Made by a program: the position numbers and the translations under genes. From Thermobifida halotolerans (GTDB lineage: Bacteria > Actinomycetota > Actinomycetes > Streptosporangiales > Streptosporangiaceae): DNA of 64,000 bases. This document shows, in pieces, positions 8,255 to 17,417 of the stretch (its first letter is position 1; each line of letters opens with the position of its first letter). The notes under the pieces were generated by a model that saw nothing but the letters and a program-made list of their open reading frames with translations, was not told the DNA's origin and ran no database searches. The stretch lies in assembly GCF_003574835.2 (NCBI RefSeq), contig NZ_CP063196.1, forward strand, positions 4,216,001-4,280,000, written 5' to 3'.

Positions 8255-8661
8255 GGCGCCGAGGACCCCCGTGTGCCCTGCTTCTGCTTCCCTTCCTGGT
8301 CGAGTTGGGCGCGCTCCTCGGCGATCTCCCGGGCGAGGAAGAAGTTCAGCGCGGTGCGGATCGCGGCGATCGCCGCCAACTGCCCGATCTCGACGAACGT
8401 CGGCGCCACCGCCGTGCGCAGGATGTCTCCGGCCAGTTGGAACTCCAACCCCAACGCCAGGAACCGGCCCAACCGCAGCCGGACCGCGGTGAAGTTTCGG
8501 CTTCCCGCACGGCGGCGCAACCCCACGACCAGGAACTGGACGAAGGCCCAGACCGCCCCCACGAAGATGACCAGTGCTCCCGCCGCCTCCACCAGGCGCA
8601 CCAGCAGGTCCACGACCTCGTGCAGCAGCGGCTCGGGCAGCACGTTATGCAGCAGGTCCAT
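8251..8661 (-). CDS. DUF1622-family membrane protein
   Basis: A 136-aa integral membrane protein matching DUF1622 in pattern: an N-terminal amphipathic part, a TM segment (AAGALVIFVGAVWAFVQFLVVGL), a basic loop, a helix carrying LGRFLALGLEFQLAGDIL, and a C-terminal helical region with RTALNFFLAREI. The family is widespread but uncharacterised. It is the first gene of a two-gene unit whose second gene overlaps by 4 bp. Confidence 0.8.
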   Translation of the reverse strand: MDLLHNVLPEPLLHEVVDLLVRLVEAAGALVIFVGAVWAFVQFLVVGLRRRAGSRNFTAVRLRLGRFLALGLEFQLAGDILRTAVAPTFVEIGQLAAIAAIRTALNFFLAREIAEERAQLDQEGKQKQGTRGSSAP

Positions 8662-8725
8662 GACCTATCGCTGACCGCGTCTCCGTCAGCCACACCCCCA
8701 CGGCCTTCCCACTCCGAACACGCCG

Positions 8726-9811
8726 TCAGGAAGGCAGGCCGATGGCCTGCGCCACGGGCGCGGAGCCCAGGACGGCCCGGTAGACCTCCTCGTAGTTCCG
8801 CGCCATCGTCTCCCCGCCGAAGCGGCGGCACACATGCTCCCGGCAGGCCCGCGGGTCCAACCGGACGGCCTCGTCGACCGCCTCGGCCAGTTCGGTCCGC
8901 CGCGAGACGAGCACCCCGGTGACGCCGTCGCGCACCGTCTCCCGAAGCGCCCCCCGGCGGAACCCGACGACCGGAGTGCCGCACGCCATCGCCTCGACGG
9001 CCACCATGCCGAACGGCTCCTCCCACCGGACCGGGAAGAGCAGGCAGCATGCCCCGGCGAGCAGTTCCGACTTCTGCTTCCTGGACGCCTGCCCGACATA
9101 GTCCGTGTCGGAACCGAGCAGCGGACGGACCACCGCGTCGAAGTAGTCCCGCTCGTCGGGCTGGCTGCACTTGAGCGCGATCACGAGCCGCCGCCCGGCC
9201 TCCCGGGCCGCCTCGATCGCGATGTCGATTCCCTTGTCGGGGGTGCAGCGGCCCAGTACCAGCGTGTAGTCCTCCTTGACCGCGCGGAACGGGAACCGGT
9301 GCGGGGCCACCGCGTTGTGCACGGTCGCCGCCCACGGCAGGTCCGGTGCGGACCGCCGCTGGGCCTCGGAGACCGCGGCGATCCGGACGTCCCCGCGCAG
9401 GGACCGGTAGCACAGGGCCAGGTCCGGGGTGAGGAGCGAGTGCACGGTCGCCAGTGTGGGAGCCGTGCGCGCCGCGGCCATCAGCGGCCCCGCGACCGTG
9501 TGGTCGTGCACGAGGTCCGGCCGCAGTTCCGCGATGAGCCGCTGTGCCGCCGCGACGTGCGCGATCTCGACGGTGTGCTCCCCGATCCGCTCCTCCTGCG
9601 GCCGGCCGTAGGTGGTGCGGAGCTTCGCCCTGGTCCTGCGCCTGCCCACCCCTACGATCGTCACGTCGTGGCCGTGGTCGACGAGCCGGTCGGCAAGCTC
9701 TCCCAGCACCTCCTCGACCCCTCCGTACGCCACGGGCGGCACTTCGTACCAGGGCGGCGCCAACAGGACGAGACGCATCCGCGGACGGTCGGACGCGGTG
9801 GCGTTTTCCAT
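8726..9811 (-). CDS. GT4-family glycosyltransferase
   Basis: A 361-aa GT-B fold retaining glycosyltransferase that would move a sugar from a nucleotide-sugar donor to a glycan or small acceptor in the cytosol. Seen: N-terminal WYEVPPVAYGGVEEVLGELAD acceptor-side motif, LVLGRCTPDKGIDIAIEAA opening the C-terminal Rossmann domain, and the donor-site segment WEEPFGMVAVEAMACGTPVVGF carrying the E-X7-E signature. The ATG has GGAGG nine bases upstream. It starts 22 bp after the debranching-type glucosidase gene and shares its strand, so the pair probably acts on one storage or envelope glucan. Confidence 0.85.
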   Translation of the reverse strand: MENATASDRPRMRLVLLAPPWYEVPPVAYGGVEEVLGELADRLVDHGHDVTIVGVGRRRTRAKLRTTYGRPQEERIGEHTVEIAHVAAAQRLIAELRPDLVHDHTVAGPLMAAARTAPTLATVHSLLTPDLALCYRSLRGDVRIAAVSEAQRRSAPDLPWAATVHNAVAPHRFPFRAVKEDYTLVLGRCTPDKGIDIAIEAAREAGRRLVIALKCSQPDERDYFDAVVRPLLGSDTDYVGQASRKQKSELLAGACCLLFPVRWEEPFGMVAVEAMACGTPVVGFRRGALRETVRDGVTGVLVSRRTELAEAVDEAVRLDPRACREHVCRRFGGETMARNYEEVYRAVLGSAPVAQAIGLPS

Positions 9812-9833
9812 GGTGGTCAACCTCCGGACGGAA

Positions 9834-12004
9834 TCAGGCCGACTGTTCGCGCCCCGGCTCCCCCGCCCTCGGCGCGTACGAGGAGTTCCGGCCGCGTGGC
9901 TCGGTGACGAGGCGCAGGCCCTCCGGCAGGCCCTCGACCGAAACCGCGTCGCCGCGCACGTCCACGGAGAGCCGCGTACCCGCGACCGGGACACGTTCGA
10001 TCCGCAGGCGCGCGCAGCCCGACGGCAGGGCGGGTGCCACGCACAACTCGCCGCGCGGGACCGACGGGGCGAACCGGAGCAGGGACCGCACCAGGTGGAT
10101 CGGCGCCGCGGCCGCCCATGCCTGCGGAGAGCACGAGGTCGGGTAGGGCACGGGGGCGGGATAGTCCCCTCGGTCGAAACCGCAGAACAGCTCGGGCAAC
10201 CGGTGGTCGAAGTGCTCGGCCGCCTCGAACAGGGACAACGCGATGCGCTGCGCGTGCTCGGTGAAGCCGTACCGCGTCAGTCCCGCCGCGATGAGCGCGT
10301 TGTCGTGCGGCCACACCGAGCCGTTGTGGTAGCTCACGGGATCGTAGGCGCCCATGTCACGGGCCAGGGTGCGCACGCCCCAGCCGGAGAACATCTCCGG
10401 CCCCAGCAGGCGTTCGGCCACGTACGGCGCCTTGTCCTCGTCGACGATGCCGCTCCACAGGCAGTGCCCCATGTTCGAGGCGCAGGCGTCGACCGGTTTC
10501 TTCTCCCGGTCCAGCGCCACCGCGTAGTAGCCGCGGTCCGGCAGCCAGAACCTCTCGTTGAACGCCTGTCTGAGATCGGCGGCCCGCTCCGCCCAGTACC
10601 GGGCCTCCCGCTCCTGCCCGGCCTCTCCGGCGAGCTGGGACCGTGCGAGGTAGGCGCCGTAAACGTAGCCCTGCACCTCGCACAGTGCGATCGGCGCCTC
10701 GGCGAGCCGCCCGTCGGCGAAGTTGACGCCGTCCCAGGAATCCTTCCATCCCTGGTTGACCAGGCCGTGGTCGGTGGTCCGCCGGTACTCCACGAAGCCG
10801 TCGCCGTCCCGGTCGCCGTGGCGTTCGATCCATTCCAGCGCCCGGTCGGCGTGCGGCAGCAGCTTCTCGACCCCGGTGGGATCGGCTCCCCACCGGCGCA
10901 GCTCCCCGAGGAGCACGACGAACAGCGGCGTCGCGTCGGCGGTGCCGTAGTAGACGCTGCCGTCGCCCAGCCAGAGGCCGCTCTCCGACCCCAGACGCGC
11001 CTCGTGCAGGATGCGGCCCGGCTCCTCCTCGGTCAGTGGTTCTCCTCGGTTCCCTGGCGGTCGGCCAGCGTCTGCAGGGTGCCCAGTGCGAGCGACTGGT
11101 CGACGGGCAGCGCCATGTAGGCGGTGAGCAGCGAGTCGCGTCCGAACAGGGCCATGAACCACGGGGCTCCCGCGGCGACGACGGGGCGTTCCGGATACCG
11201 GGGATCGGAGATCCGCAGCGCCCCGAGGTCCTGCTGGCTGCGGCGCAGCACCGCCTGGAGTGTCTCGTTGTCGGTGAAGACGACCGGGCTGCCACTCCGC
11301 CACGCCTGGAACCGGAGGGCCGGTTCGGCCTCCTCGACCGGCCTGTCCTGCGGGAACCGGGTCCGCAGTTCCTGGTCGTCGACAACGGGACGCACCTGTA
11401 CGGTCGTCGACCACCTGCCGCGCGCCGGGACGACGACGCGGAAGGTGATGTGGTCGTGCACCACGGACGTGGCGCCGTCCGCGAGCACGACGACGCCGCG
11501 TCGCGAGCCACGCCGCCAGCGTTCGATGAGCGTGCGTGTGCCCTCACTGTGGAACACGTACTGCCCGTTCCTCCGGACCTCGCCCGCCTTGACCTCGAAG
11601 AGGTCGGCGAAGTCCGCGTCGACCACGAGGGTGACCGTACAGGCCGCGGGCTCACGCCCCAGGTTGCGCAGTGTGATGTCCTCGCGCATGCCCGTGCCCA
11701 CGCGTCGGTCCCGTTCGACGAGGAGGGTGGCTTCGGCTCCTCCGCCGCGTTTTCTGGCCCGCGCGAGGAACACGGCTCGGTAGGGGTGGTCGTGGACGAT
11801 GGCGGTGAGCGGCTCGGGCGCACTGCCGTTCACGGAGAACTCCCACTTCGACACGATGCGGATGTCGTCGTAGAAGACCCCGTGCGGACGGTCCGGGAGC
11901 ATGCCGCCGTCCGCCGCCGAGACGGCGAAGGAGGTTCCCTCGACGATGGTCACCGCTCCGGCGCCCACCCCGGCTGACCCTGTGTCGGTGTTCCAGACGG
12001 TCAT
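9834..12004 (-). pseudogene. Glycogen-debranching/amylo-alpha-1,6-glucosidase-type protein, frameshifted
   Basis: Two adjoining frames together make one protein of about 720 residues. The N-terminal ~320 residues are a glycogen-debranching N-terminal domain (FAVSAADGGMLPDRPHGVFYDD, later FMALFGRDSLLTAYMALP). The rest is an (alpha/alpha)6 catalytic domain (EEPGRILHEARLG, VNQGWKDSWDG, SYHNGSVWPHDNALIAAGL, GFDRG). The first frame stops at TGA near 11033 right after GTEENH, and the second resumes as LTEEEPGRILHE, consistent with loss of one base around 11033-11045. It is a true mutation, a sequencing error or, less likely, programmed slippage. The GT4 gene follows by 22 bp. Confidence 0.75.
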
Positions 12005-12099
12005 GGGGCCGCTTCTTCCCGCTTTCGGCTGGTTCAGCCGCATATGGGGTGCCCATTGCCGAAGGTTTCCCGCCGGGGGCGGCTGTGCCCCCGGGCAGG

Positions 12100-13062
12100 T
12101 CAGGGACGCTCGCGCGGCCGTTTCCGGGCGGGCGGGATCGGAACCGGGTCGCGGCCCTCGACGATGGTGTTGCGGATCGTCCCGATTCCCTCCACGGTCA
12201 TGGTGACGGTGTCACCGGGTTCGAGAGGGCGGGGGGAGCGGACCCCGGTGCGCCCCCACAACTCGGCCAGGCAGCCGCCGTTGCCGCAGGTGCCCGAGCC
12301 GAGCACGTCACCGGGACGCACCAGGGTGCCGCGTGACGCGTAGGCGACCAGGTCCTCGAACGGCCATCCCATGTTGGACAGCAGGTCCCTGCCGACCTCC
12401 TCGCCGTTGACCTCGACGGTCATGGCCAGCCGCAGGAAACCCTCGCCGTCTCGGTGCGGCTCCAGTTCGTCGGCGGTGACGAACCACGGGCCGAGGGTCG
12501 TCGCGAAGTCCTTTCCCTTGGCGGGCCCCAGGTTGACCCGCATCTCACGGGACTGCAGGTCACGCGCTGACCAGTCGTTGAAGACCGTGTATCCGGCGAT
12601 GTGCGAGCGGGCCCGCTCCGGGGAGAGGTCGCCGCCCTCCCGGCCGACCACGGCCGCCACCTCCAGTTCGAAGTCGAGCACCCGGCAACCGGGCGGGACG
12701 GCGACGTCGTCGTACGCGCCCACCAGAGCGTACGGGTTGGTGAAGTAGAACGTCGGAGCCTCGTACCACTCCGCGACCACCTCCGTGTCGCCGGTGACCG
12801 CGCGCGCCACCCCCTCCACGTGCTCCTCGAAGGCCACGAAGTCCCGGACCGTCGGCGGCCGCAGCGGCGGCAGCAGGCGCAGTCCGGCCAGGGGGATCGG
12901 GGACGCCTCCCGGACGGCCCGCTCCCCCTCCTCACGCAGCGCGTCCTCCCCCCGCCGGAGCAGGGCGAGCAGGGTCTGCCCGGCGGGCAGCGGATGCAGG
13001 ACGTCGTCGACGACCACTCCGCAGCGGGGCCCGCCCTCGTACTCGACCGTGGCTATTCGCAC
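12100..13062 (-). CDS. Fumarylacetoacetate hydrolase-family protein (FAH1)
   Basis: A 320-aa FAH-superfamily enzyme that hydrolyses or hydrates C-C bonds of 2-oxo/1,3-dicarbonyl ring-fission products using a divalent metal. Seen: DFELEVAAVVG with acidic metal ligands, GYTVFNDWSARDLQ, GPAKGKDFATTLGPW, and the C-terminal LRPGDVLGSGTCGNGG loop. The GTG start follows GGAGGAGG at ideal distance. Last gene of the aromatic operon, 167 bp after the VOC gene, so it probably acts late in the pathway. The exact substrate cannot be read from the sequence. Confidence 0.85.
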   Translation of the reverse strand: MRIATVEYEGGPRCGVVVDDVLHPLPAGQTLLALLRRGEDALREEGERAVREASPIPLAGLRLLPPLRPPTVRDFVAFEEHVEGVARAVTGDTEVVAEWYEAPTFYFTNPYALVGAYDDVAVPPGCRVLDFELEVAAVVGREGGDLSPERARSHIAGYTVFNDWSARDLQSREMRVNLGPAKGKDFATTLGPWFVTADELEPHRDGEGFLRLAMTVEVNGEEVGRDLLSNMGWPFEDLVAYASRGTLVRPGDVLGSGTCGNGGCLAELWGRTGVRSPRPLEPGDTVTMTVEGIGTIRNTIVEGRDPVPIPPARKRPRERP

Positions 13063-13217
13063 GTGTCCTCCTCCGTCCGTGCCGGTACCGGGGCTCCGGC
13101 TCCCCGGCGTCTGAGCCTCACGACCGGCATGCGGCAGCGCACCGTGCGCCACCGAACCCGCCGGCGCCTCCGGTTCATCGCGGCGGTCGACCCGCCGACG
13201 GTGACGACGCCGCTCAT
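13053..13217 (-). CDS. Possible small Arg-rich ORF between VOC and FAH1 genes
   Basis: A 54-codon frame starts at ATG 13217, about 10 bases after an AGGGAG sequence that overlaps the VOC stop, and ends inside the start of FAH1. The peptide is strongly basic (MNRRRRRVRWR in its middle). It would fill the only sizeable gap in an otherwise tight operon and couple VOC to FAH1 translation. No homology recognised; it may be a chance frame. Confidence 0.25.
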   Translation of the reverse strand: MSGVVTVGGSTAAMNRRRRRVRWRTVRCRMPVVRLRRRGAGAPVPARTEEDTCE

Positions 13218-13229
13218 CGTGTCGGCTCC

Positions 13230-14168
13230 CTACACCGGAGGGGCGACGAACACCCCCCGGTCGGGGTCGTTGAAGGACTCGGCCGCCACGAACTCGTCCA
13301 TGGGGTTGGCGGTGCCCCACTGGTCGCTCACCTCGGGCCTGGTGAAGTCGTAGACGTGGGGGTGCCAGGCGTCCTCGTCCAGCAGTTCCAGTTCGGTGGT
13401 GTATTCGAGGGTGTTGCCGTGCGGGTCGAGGAAGTAGGAGAAGGTGTTGTTGCCCGCGAGGTGGCGGCCCGGTCCCCAGATCTTGCGCACTCCGCCGCGC
13501 AGCAGCCGTCCGGTGCCGCGCATGTACTCGTCGATGCCGCGCATCTCGAAGGAGATGTGGTGCAGCGAGGTGTGCGGGCCGCGTGCGATGGCCATGCTGT
13601 GGTGCTGGGGGTTGCACCGCATGAAGTGCATCATGTCGCCCATGTTGGGGTGGATGAGCGTGTCCGACAGCGCGAAGTCCAGGTGCTTCTCGTACCACTC
13701 GCGGGTGCGGTTGATGTCGGTGGAGTTGAGCACCACGTGCGAGACGCGCACGGGCACCGACTCCTTCTCCTCCAGCCTGCGGTGGACGCGCACCGCGACG
13801 TCGCTGGAGACCTCGATGGTGCGGCCGTCGACGTCGAAGAAGCGGAAGCCGTAGCCGCCCCCGGGGGTCTCCACCTCGCCGGGTTCGCTGATGATCCGCA
13901 CGTTCTGCTTGATCAGCCGGTCGGCGAGCGCGTCGACGTCGGCGGCCGTCGCCGCACCGAAGGACACCAGGTCCAGACGCTTCTCCTCGGCCCTGCGCAG
14001 CCGCACCACGTACTGCTCCGGGGAGCCCTCGGCGGCCAGGAAGGTGATGCCGCTGTCGTGCTCGACCTCGGTGAGGCCCCACATCGTGGTGTAGAACTCG
14101 TGCTGCCTGTCGTAGTCGGGGACCGCGAGCGCGACGTGTCGCAGATGGGTGATGAGGCGATCAGACAT
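13230..14168 (-). CDS. VOC-family extradiol ring-cleavage dioxygenase
   Basis: A 312-aa two-module vicinal-oxygen-chelate protein like catechol 2,3-dioxygenases, which use Fe(II) and O2 to open a catecholic ring next to the diol. Module 1: residues ~5-130 (HLRHVALAVPDYDRQHEFY). Module 2: ~140-290, with VRVSHVVLNSTD (first His ligand), SLHHISFEM (second His) and GNTLEYTTELE (Glu ligand). It starts at ATG with AGGAGG upstream, 14 bp after the amidohydrolase gene. The full ligand set suggests an active enzyme and points to a catechol-like intermediate. Confidence 0.85.
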   Translation of the reverse strand: MSDRLITHLRHVALAVPDYDRQHEFYTTMWGLTEVEHDSGITFLAAEGSPEQYVVRLRRAEEKRLDLVSFGAATAADVDALADRLIKQNVRIISEPGEVETPGGGYGFRFFDVDGRTIEVSSDVAVRVHRRLEEKESVPVRVSHVVLNSTDINRTREWYEKHLDFALSDTLIHPNMGDMMHFMRCNPQHHSMAIARGPHTSLHHISFEMRGIDEYMRGTGRLLRGGVRKIWGPGRHLAGNNTFSYFLDPHGNTLEYTTELELLDEDAWHPHVYDFTRPEVSDQWGTANPMDEFVAAESFNDPDRGVFVAPPV

Positions 14169-14182
14169 GGTCGTCCTCCTTG

Positions 14183-15295
14183 TCAGGATGCGGCCGGACG
14201 GTGCCCGGCGTCGTGGGAAACGGTGTCGGTGAGGCCGAAGAGGTCCACGGCGTTTCCGCCGCGGACGGCGGTGGTCTGGTCGTCGGGGAGTCCCGCCGCC
14301 CTGAGGGTGCCGAGCGGGTCGTCGGAGCCCATGTCGAAGGGGTGGTCGGAGCCGAGCACGACACGGTCGGCCCCGACCGCCGTGACCAGGGACCGCAGGG
14401 TCTCGGGGGCGTGGACGAGCGAGTCGAACCAGATGCGGCGCAGGTAGTGACCGGGGGGTTCGGCGCAGCCGCGGGCGTCGGGGCGGACCCGCCAGCCGTG
14501 CTCGGAGCGGCCCAGGTAGGTGGGCAGGTAGCCGCCGCCGTGCGCGGCCAGGATCTTCAGGCCGGGGTGGCGGTCGAGCACCCCGCCGAAGATCAGGTGG
14601 GACAGCGCGACGGCGTTCTCGACGGGCTGGCCGACGATGTTGCTCAGGTACCACTGGTCGAGCCGTTCGTCGAGGGTGCAGCCGAACGGGTGCAGGAACA
14701 CCACCGCGTCCAGTTCCTCGGCCCGGGACCAGAACGGGTCGAGGCGGCGGTCGGAGAGTTCGGTGATCTCCGTGCCGTCGTCGACGTGCGAGGAGATCTC
14801 CACTCCCAGCAGTCCGTGTTCGAGGACGGCGTGGTCCAGTGCGGCGACCGCGAGGTCGGGGTGCTGCAGCGGGGCCAGGCCGAGGCCGCGCAGCCGCTCC
14901 GGTGCGGCGGCGCAGTGTTCGGCGACCCCCTCGTTGGCGGTGCGGAAGATCCGTTCGGCCAGGTCGGGGGCTGCCCAGTAGTGGTAGTGCGACGGGGAGG
15001 GGCTGACGATCTGCACGTCCACGCCGGCCGCGTCCATGTCGGCCAGTCGGGTACCGGGGTCGGTCAGCCGGGGCCAGCGGTCCCGGATCATCCGGCCGTT
15101 GACCCGGAGGGCCTCCGCGCCGTTGCGGCGGCCCTCCTTCCCGCGGTGCGCGGCCAGCCCGTCGGCGTCCTGGGCGAGCGCGTCCACCCGCGGCAGCAGA
15201 ACGTGGGCGTGCGCGTCGACGACCGGCGACATTCCGGCCCTCCCGTCTGGTCGGCGGCGTGGGGTCTGCGGGGTGCGCTGGTCGGCCGCGGTCAC
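14183..15295 (-). CDS. Amidohydrolase-2 family protein (decarboxylase/hydrolase type)
   Basis: A 370-aa TIM-barrel metal enzyme of the ACMSD/gamma-resorcylate decarboxylase group. Seen: VDAHAHVLLP near residue 26 (HxH metal ligands), FLHPFGC, LKILAAHGGGYLP and VVLGSDHPFDMG with the conserved Asp. Such enzymes remove CO2 from aromatic acids or ring-fission acids. The GTG start overlaps the stop of the FAD monooxygenase gene by four bases (GTGA). Within this operon it probably decarboxylates a pathway acid, before or after ring cleavage. Confidence 0.82.
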   Translation of the reverse strand: MTAADQRTPQTPRRRPDGRAGMSPVVDAHAHVLLPRVDALAQDADGLAAHRGKEGRRNGAEALRVNGRMIRDRWPRLTDPGTRLADMDAAGVDVQIVSPSPSHYHYWAAPDLAERIFRTANEGVAEHCAAAPERLRGLGLAPLQHPDLAVAALDHAVLEHGLLGVEISSHVDDGTEITELSDRRLDPFWSRAEELDAVVFLHPFGCTLDERLDQWYLSNIVGQPVENAVALSHLIFGGVLDRHPGLKILAAHGGGYLPTYLGRSEHGWRVRPDARGCAEPPGHYLRRIWFDSLVHAPETLRSLVTAVGADRVVLGSDHPFDMGSDDPLGTLRAAGLPDDQTTAVRGGNAVDLFGLTDTVSHDAGHRPAAS

Positions 15296-16419
15296 GCGGG
15301 CTCACCGACCATGGCCGCGATCCGGCCCATGAGGCCGGGGACGTCGGCGTCTGGGGTGGAGGCGAGCTGCCATTCGCACAGTTGGACGGAGGCCTCCACC
15401 ACGGTGCGGGCCCGGTCGAACCGGCGGTCCATGAACGCGGTGAACAGCGACTCGTCCAGGGTGTCCCGGGTGGTGAGGAGTTCGGCGAGGACGGAGGCGT
15501 CCTCCAGGCCCATGGCCGCGCCCTGGGCGAGGGTGGGCGGGCAGGAGTGCGCGGCGTCGCCGACCAGCACGACCCGGCCCCGGTGCCAGGGCCGCTCCAC
15601 CAGGTGGGTCTCGAACCAGGTGTAGTTGATCCGCTCGGGGTCGGTCATGTCGGCGCGGATCTCCTCCCACACCCCTCCGTATCCGGCGGCGAGGCGGCGC
15701 ATCTCGGCGCACTGCCGCTCGCCGGTCAGGTGGAAGCGGTCCTGGGCCTCCTCGACCAGGTAGGCGTACATGGTGTCGGGGCCGGTGGGGCAGTATCCGG
15801 CGATGTGGCAGGGACCGCCGTAGACCAGGTCGGTGCGGGTCACCGTCTCGGGGCGGCGGGTGTGGATCCGCCAGATTCCCATGCCGACGGGGCGGGGGCG
15901 CACGTCGATGCCGAGGAGGGAGCGCACCGTGGAGCGCACCCCGTCGGCGCCCACCACCAGGTCGTAGGTCCCGGTGGTGGCGTCGTCGAAGCGGACCCGC
16001 ACGCCCGCCGCGTCCTGGTCGATCTCCTCGACGGTGGTGGAGGTGCGGATTCGCGCGCCCGCGTCGGTGGCGGCCCCGGCGAGCACGGCCTGCAACCGGG
16101 GGCGTTCCATTCCCAGGGTGGCGGGCAGGTCGGGTCCGCCGGTGCGCGCGTCCTGCTGCTCGAAGTACAGCGTGCCGTCGGGTTTGCGCAGGCCGAGGGT
16201 GTCGAAGCCGAATCCGCGGGTCCTGACCTCGTCCCACACGCCGACCTCGCGCAGCACGCGCAGCGCGTTGCCCTGGAGGGTGATGCCGGAGCCGAGCGCG
16301 GTGATCTCCGGTTTGATCTCCACGACGTCCACGCCGACGCCCGCGCGGGCCAGCAGGGCGGCCAGGGAGCAGCCGACCGGGCCGGCGCCGACGATGAGGA
16401 CGGATCCGACGCACGTCAT
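15292..16419 (-). CDS. FAD-dependent aromatic-ring monooxygenase
   Basis: A 375-aa class A flavoprotein monooxygenase that would use NAD(P)H and O2 to hydroxylate an aromatic ring. Seen: VLIVGAGPVGCSLAALLARAG (FAD dinucleotide site, residues ~7-27), LVVGADGVRSTVRSLLG (DG motif, both cofactors), and RVVLVGDAAHSCPPTLAQGAAMGLEDA (GD motif). Length is typical. The ATG follows AAGGAGA. It lies 26 bp after the cyclase gene and overlaps the amidohydrolase gene by 4 bp. It probably supplies the hydroxylated substrate of the VOC dioxygenase. Confidence 0.88.
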   Translation of the reverse strand: MTCVGSVLIVGAGPVGCSLAALLARAGVGVDVVEIKPEITALGSGITLQGNALRVLREVGVWDEVRTRGFGFDTLGLRKPDGTLYFEQQDARTGGPDLPATLGMERPRLQAVLAGAATDAGARIRTSTTVEEIDQDAAGVRVRFDDATTGTYDLVVGADGVRSTVRSLLGIDVRPRPVGMGIWRIHTRRPETVTRTDLVYGGPCHIAGYCPTGPDTMYAYLVEEAQDRFHLTGERQCAEMRRLAAGYGGVWEEIRADMTDPERINYTWFETHLVERPWHRGRVVLVGDAAHSCPPTLAQGAAMGLEDASVLAELLTTRDTLDESLFTAFMDRRFDRARTVVEASVQLCEWQLASTPDADVPGLMGRIAAMVGEPA

Positions 16420-16445
16420 GGGGGATTCTCCTTCGCTGGCGGAAG

Positions 16446-17417
16446 TCACTTCAGCGCGATGGGGTTGACGGGGGAGCCGACGGCGCCGGTGATCGGCAGC
16501 GGCGCGGCCACGAGCTGGAACTCGTAGACGCCGTCGGAGGCGCAGTCGGCGGCCAGCGCGTCCAGGTCCCACATCTCGCCGATGAACAGTCCGATGTTGG
16601 GGATGGCGACCTGGTGCAGGGGCTGGAAGGCGTGGTCGAACTCGTTGGGGCGCACCTCGAAGCCCCAGGTGTCGGTGGCGACGGCGGCGATCTCGGTGTC
16701 GTGCAGCCAGTCGGCGGTGGTGAACGACAGTCCGGGGGCCGCTCCGCCCGCGTAGTCGCCCCAGCCGTCGCGGCGGGCCCGGGTGAGCTGGCCGGTGCGC
16801 ACGCACACGATGTCGCCGCGCCCCACCCGTGCGGTCCCGCCCTGGCGGGCGATGGTGGCCGCCAGGTGTTCGGTGGTGATGGCGAAGCCGTCGGGGAGTT
16901 CGCCGTCGGTCCCCAGGGCGCGGCCCACGTCCAGCAGCACGCCCCGGCCGGTGATCGCCGCGGCGGCGGTCTCGATCCCGGTGACCTGGTCGCCCTCGCT
17001 GGTGACGACCTTCTCGGCGGGGCGGCCGTTCCAGGCGCGGCCGTGGTCGAAGATGTGGCCGAGGCCGTCCCACTGGGTGGAGCACTGCAGCGGCATGGCG
17101 ATGACGTCGTCGGCGCCGCCGATGCCGTGCGGGAAGCCCTGGTTGCCGAGTGCGGCGTCCACCCCGGTGTCGAGCATGGTGTGGACGGGGTTGGTGCGTC
17201 TGCGCCAGCCCTTCTGCGGGCCGTTCATGTCGAAGCGCTGGGACAGGGAGAAGGCCGCGCCGCGGCGGACGAGGCGCGCGGCGTGGGCGCGTTTGGCGTC
17301 GTCGATGAAGTTGAGGGTGCCGAGGACGTCGTCGTCGCCCCACCGGCCCCAGTTGCGGTTGCGGGCGGCGGACGCGGCGACGGCCTCCTCCGGCCCGGCG
17401 GGGTCGATCGCGCTCAC
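16446..17417 (-). CDS. Cyclase-family (kynurenine formamidase-like) hydrolase
   Basis: A 323-aa member of the cyclase family (PF04199-type), metal enzymes that hydrolyse amides or lactones. Seen: CSTQWDGLGHIFDHG, equivalent to the family HxGTHxDxPxH metal motif but with Q/W/G in place of several ligands. A later conserved segment is GDIVCVRTGQL, and TWGFEVRPNE follows. The partly altered metal motif means activity should not be assumed. The GTG start overlaps FAH2's stop by four bases. It could open a lactone or amide intermediate in the aromatic pathway. Confidence 0.78.
   Translation of the reverse strand: MSAIDPAGPEEAVAASAARNRNWGRWGDDDVLGTLNFIDDAKRAHAARLVRRGAAFSLSQRFDMNGPQKGWRRRTNPVHTMLDTGVDAALGNQGFPHGIGGADDVIAMPLQCSTQWDGLGHIFDHGRAWNGRPAEKVVTSEGDQVTGIETAAAAITGRGVLLDVGRALGTDGELPDGFAITTEHLAATIARQGGTARVGRGDIVCVRTGQLTRARRDGWGDYAGGAAPGLSFTTADWLHDTEIAAVATDTWGFEVRPNEFDHAFQPLHQVAIPNIGLFIGEMWDLDALAADCASDGVYEFQLVAAPLPITGAVGSPVNPIALK

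Noticed and set aside
12601-16527. Long plus-strand open frames opposite the aromatic operon
   Set aside because: They mirror the codon periodicity of strongly supported minus-strand enzyme genes and have no domains.
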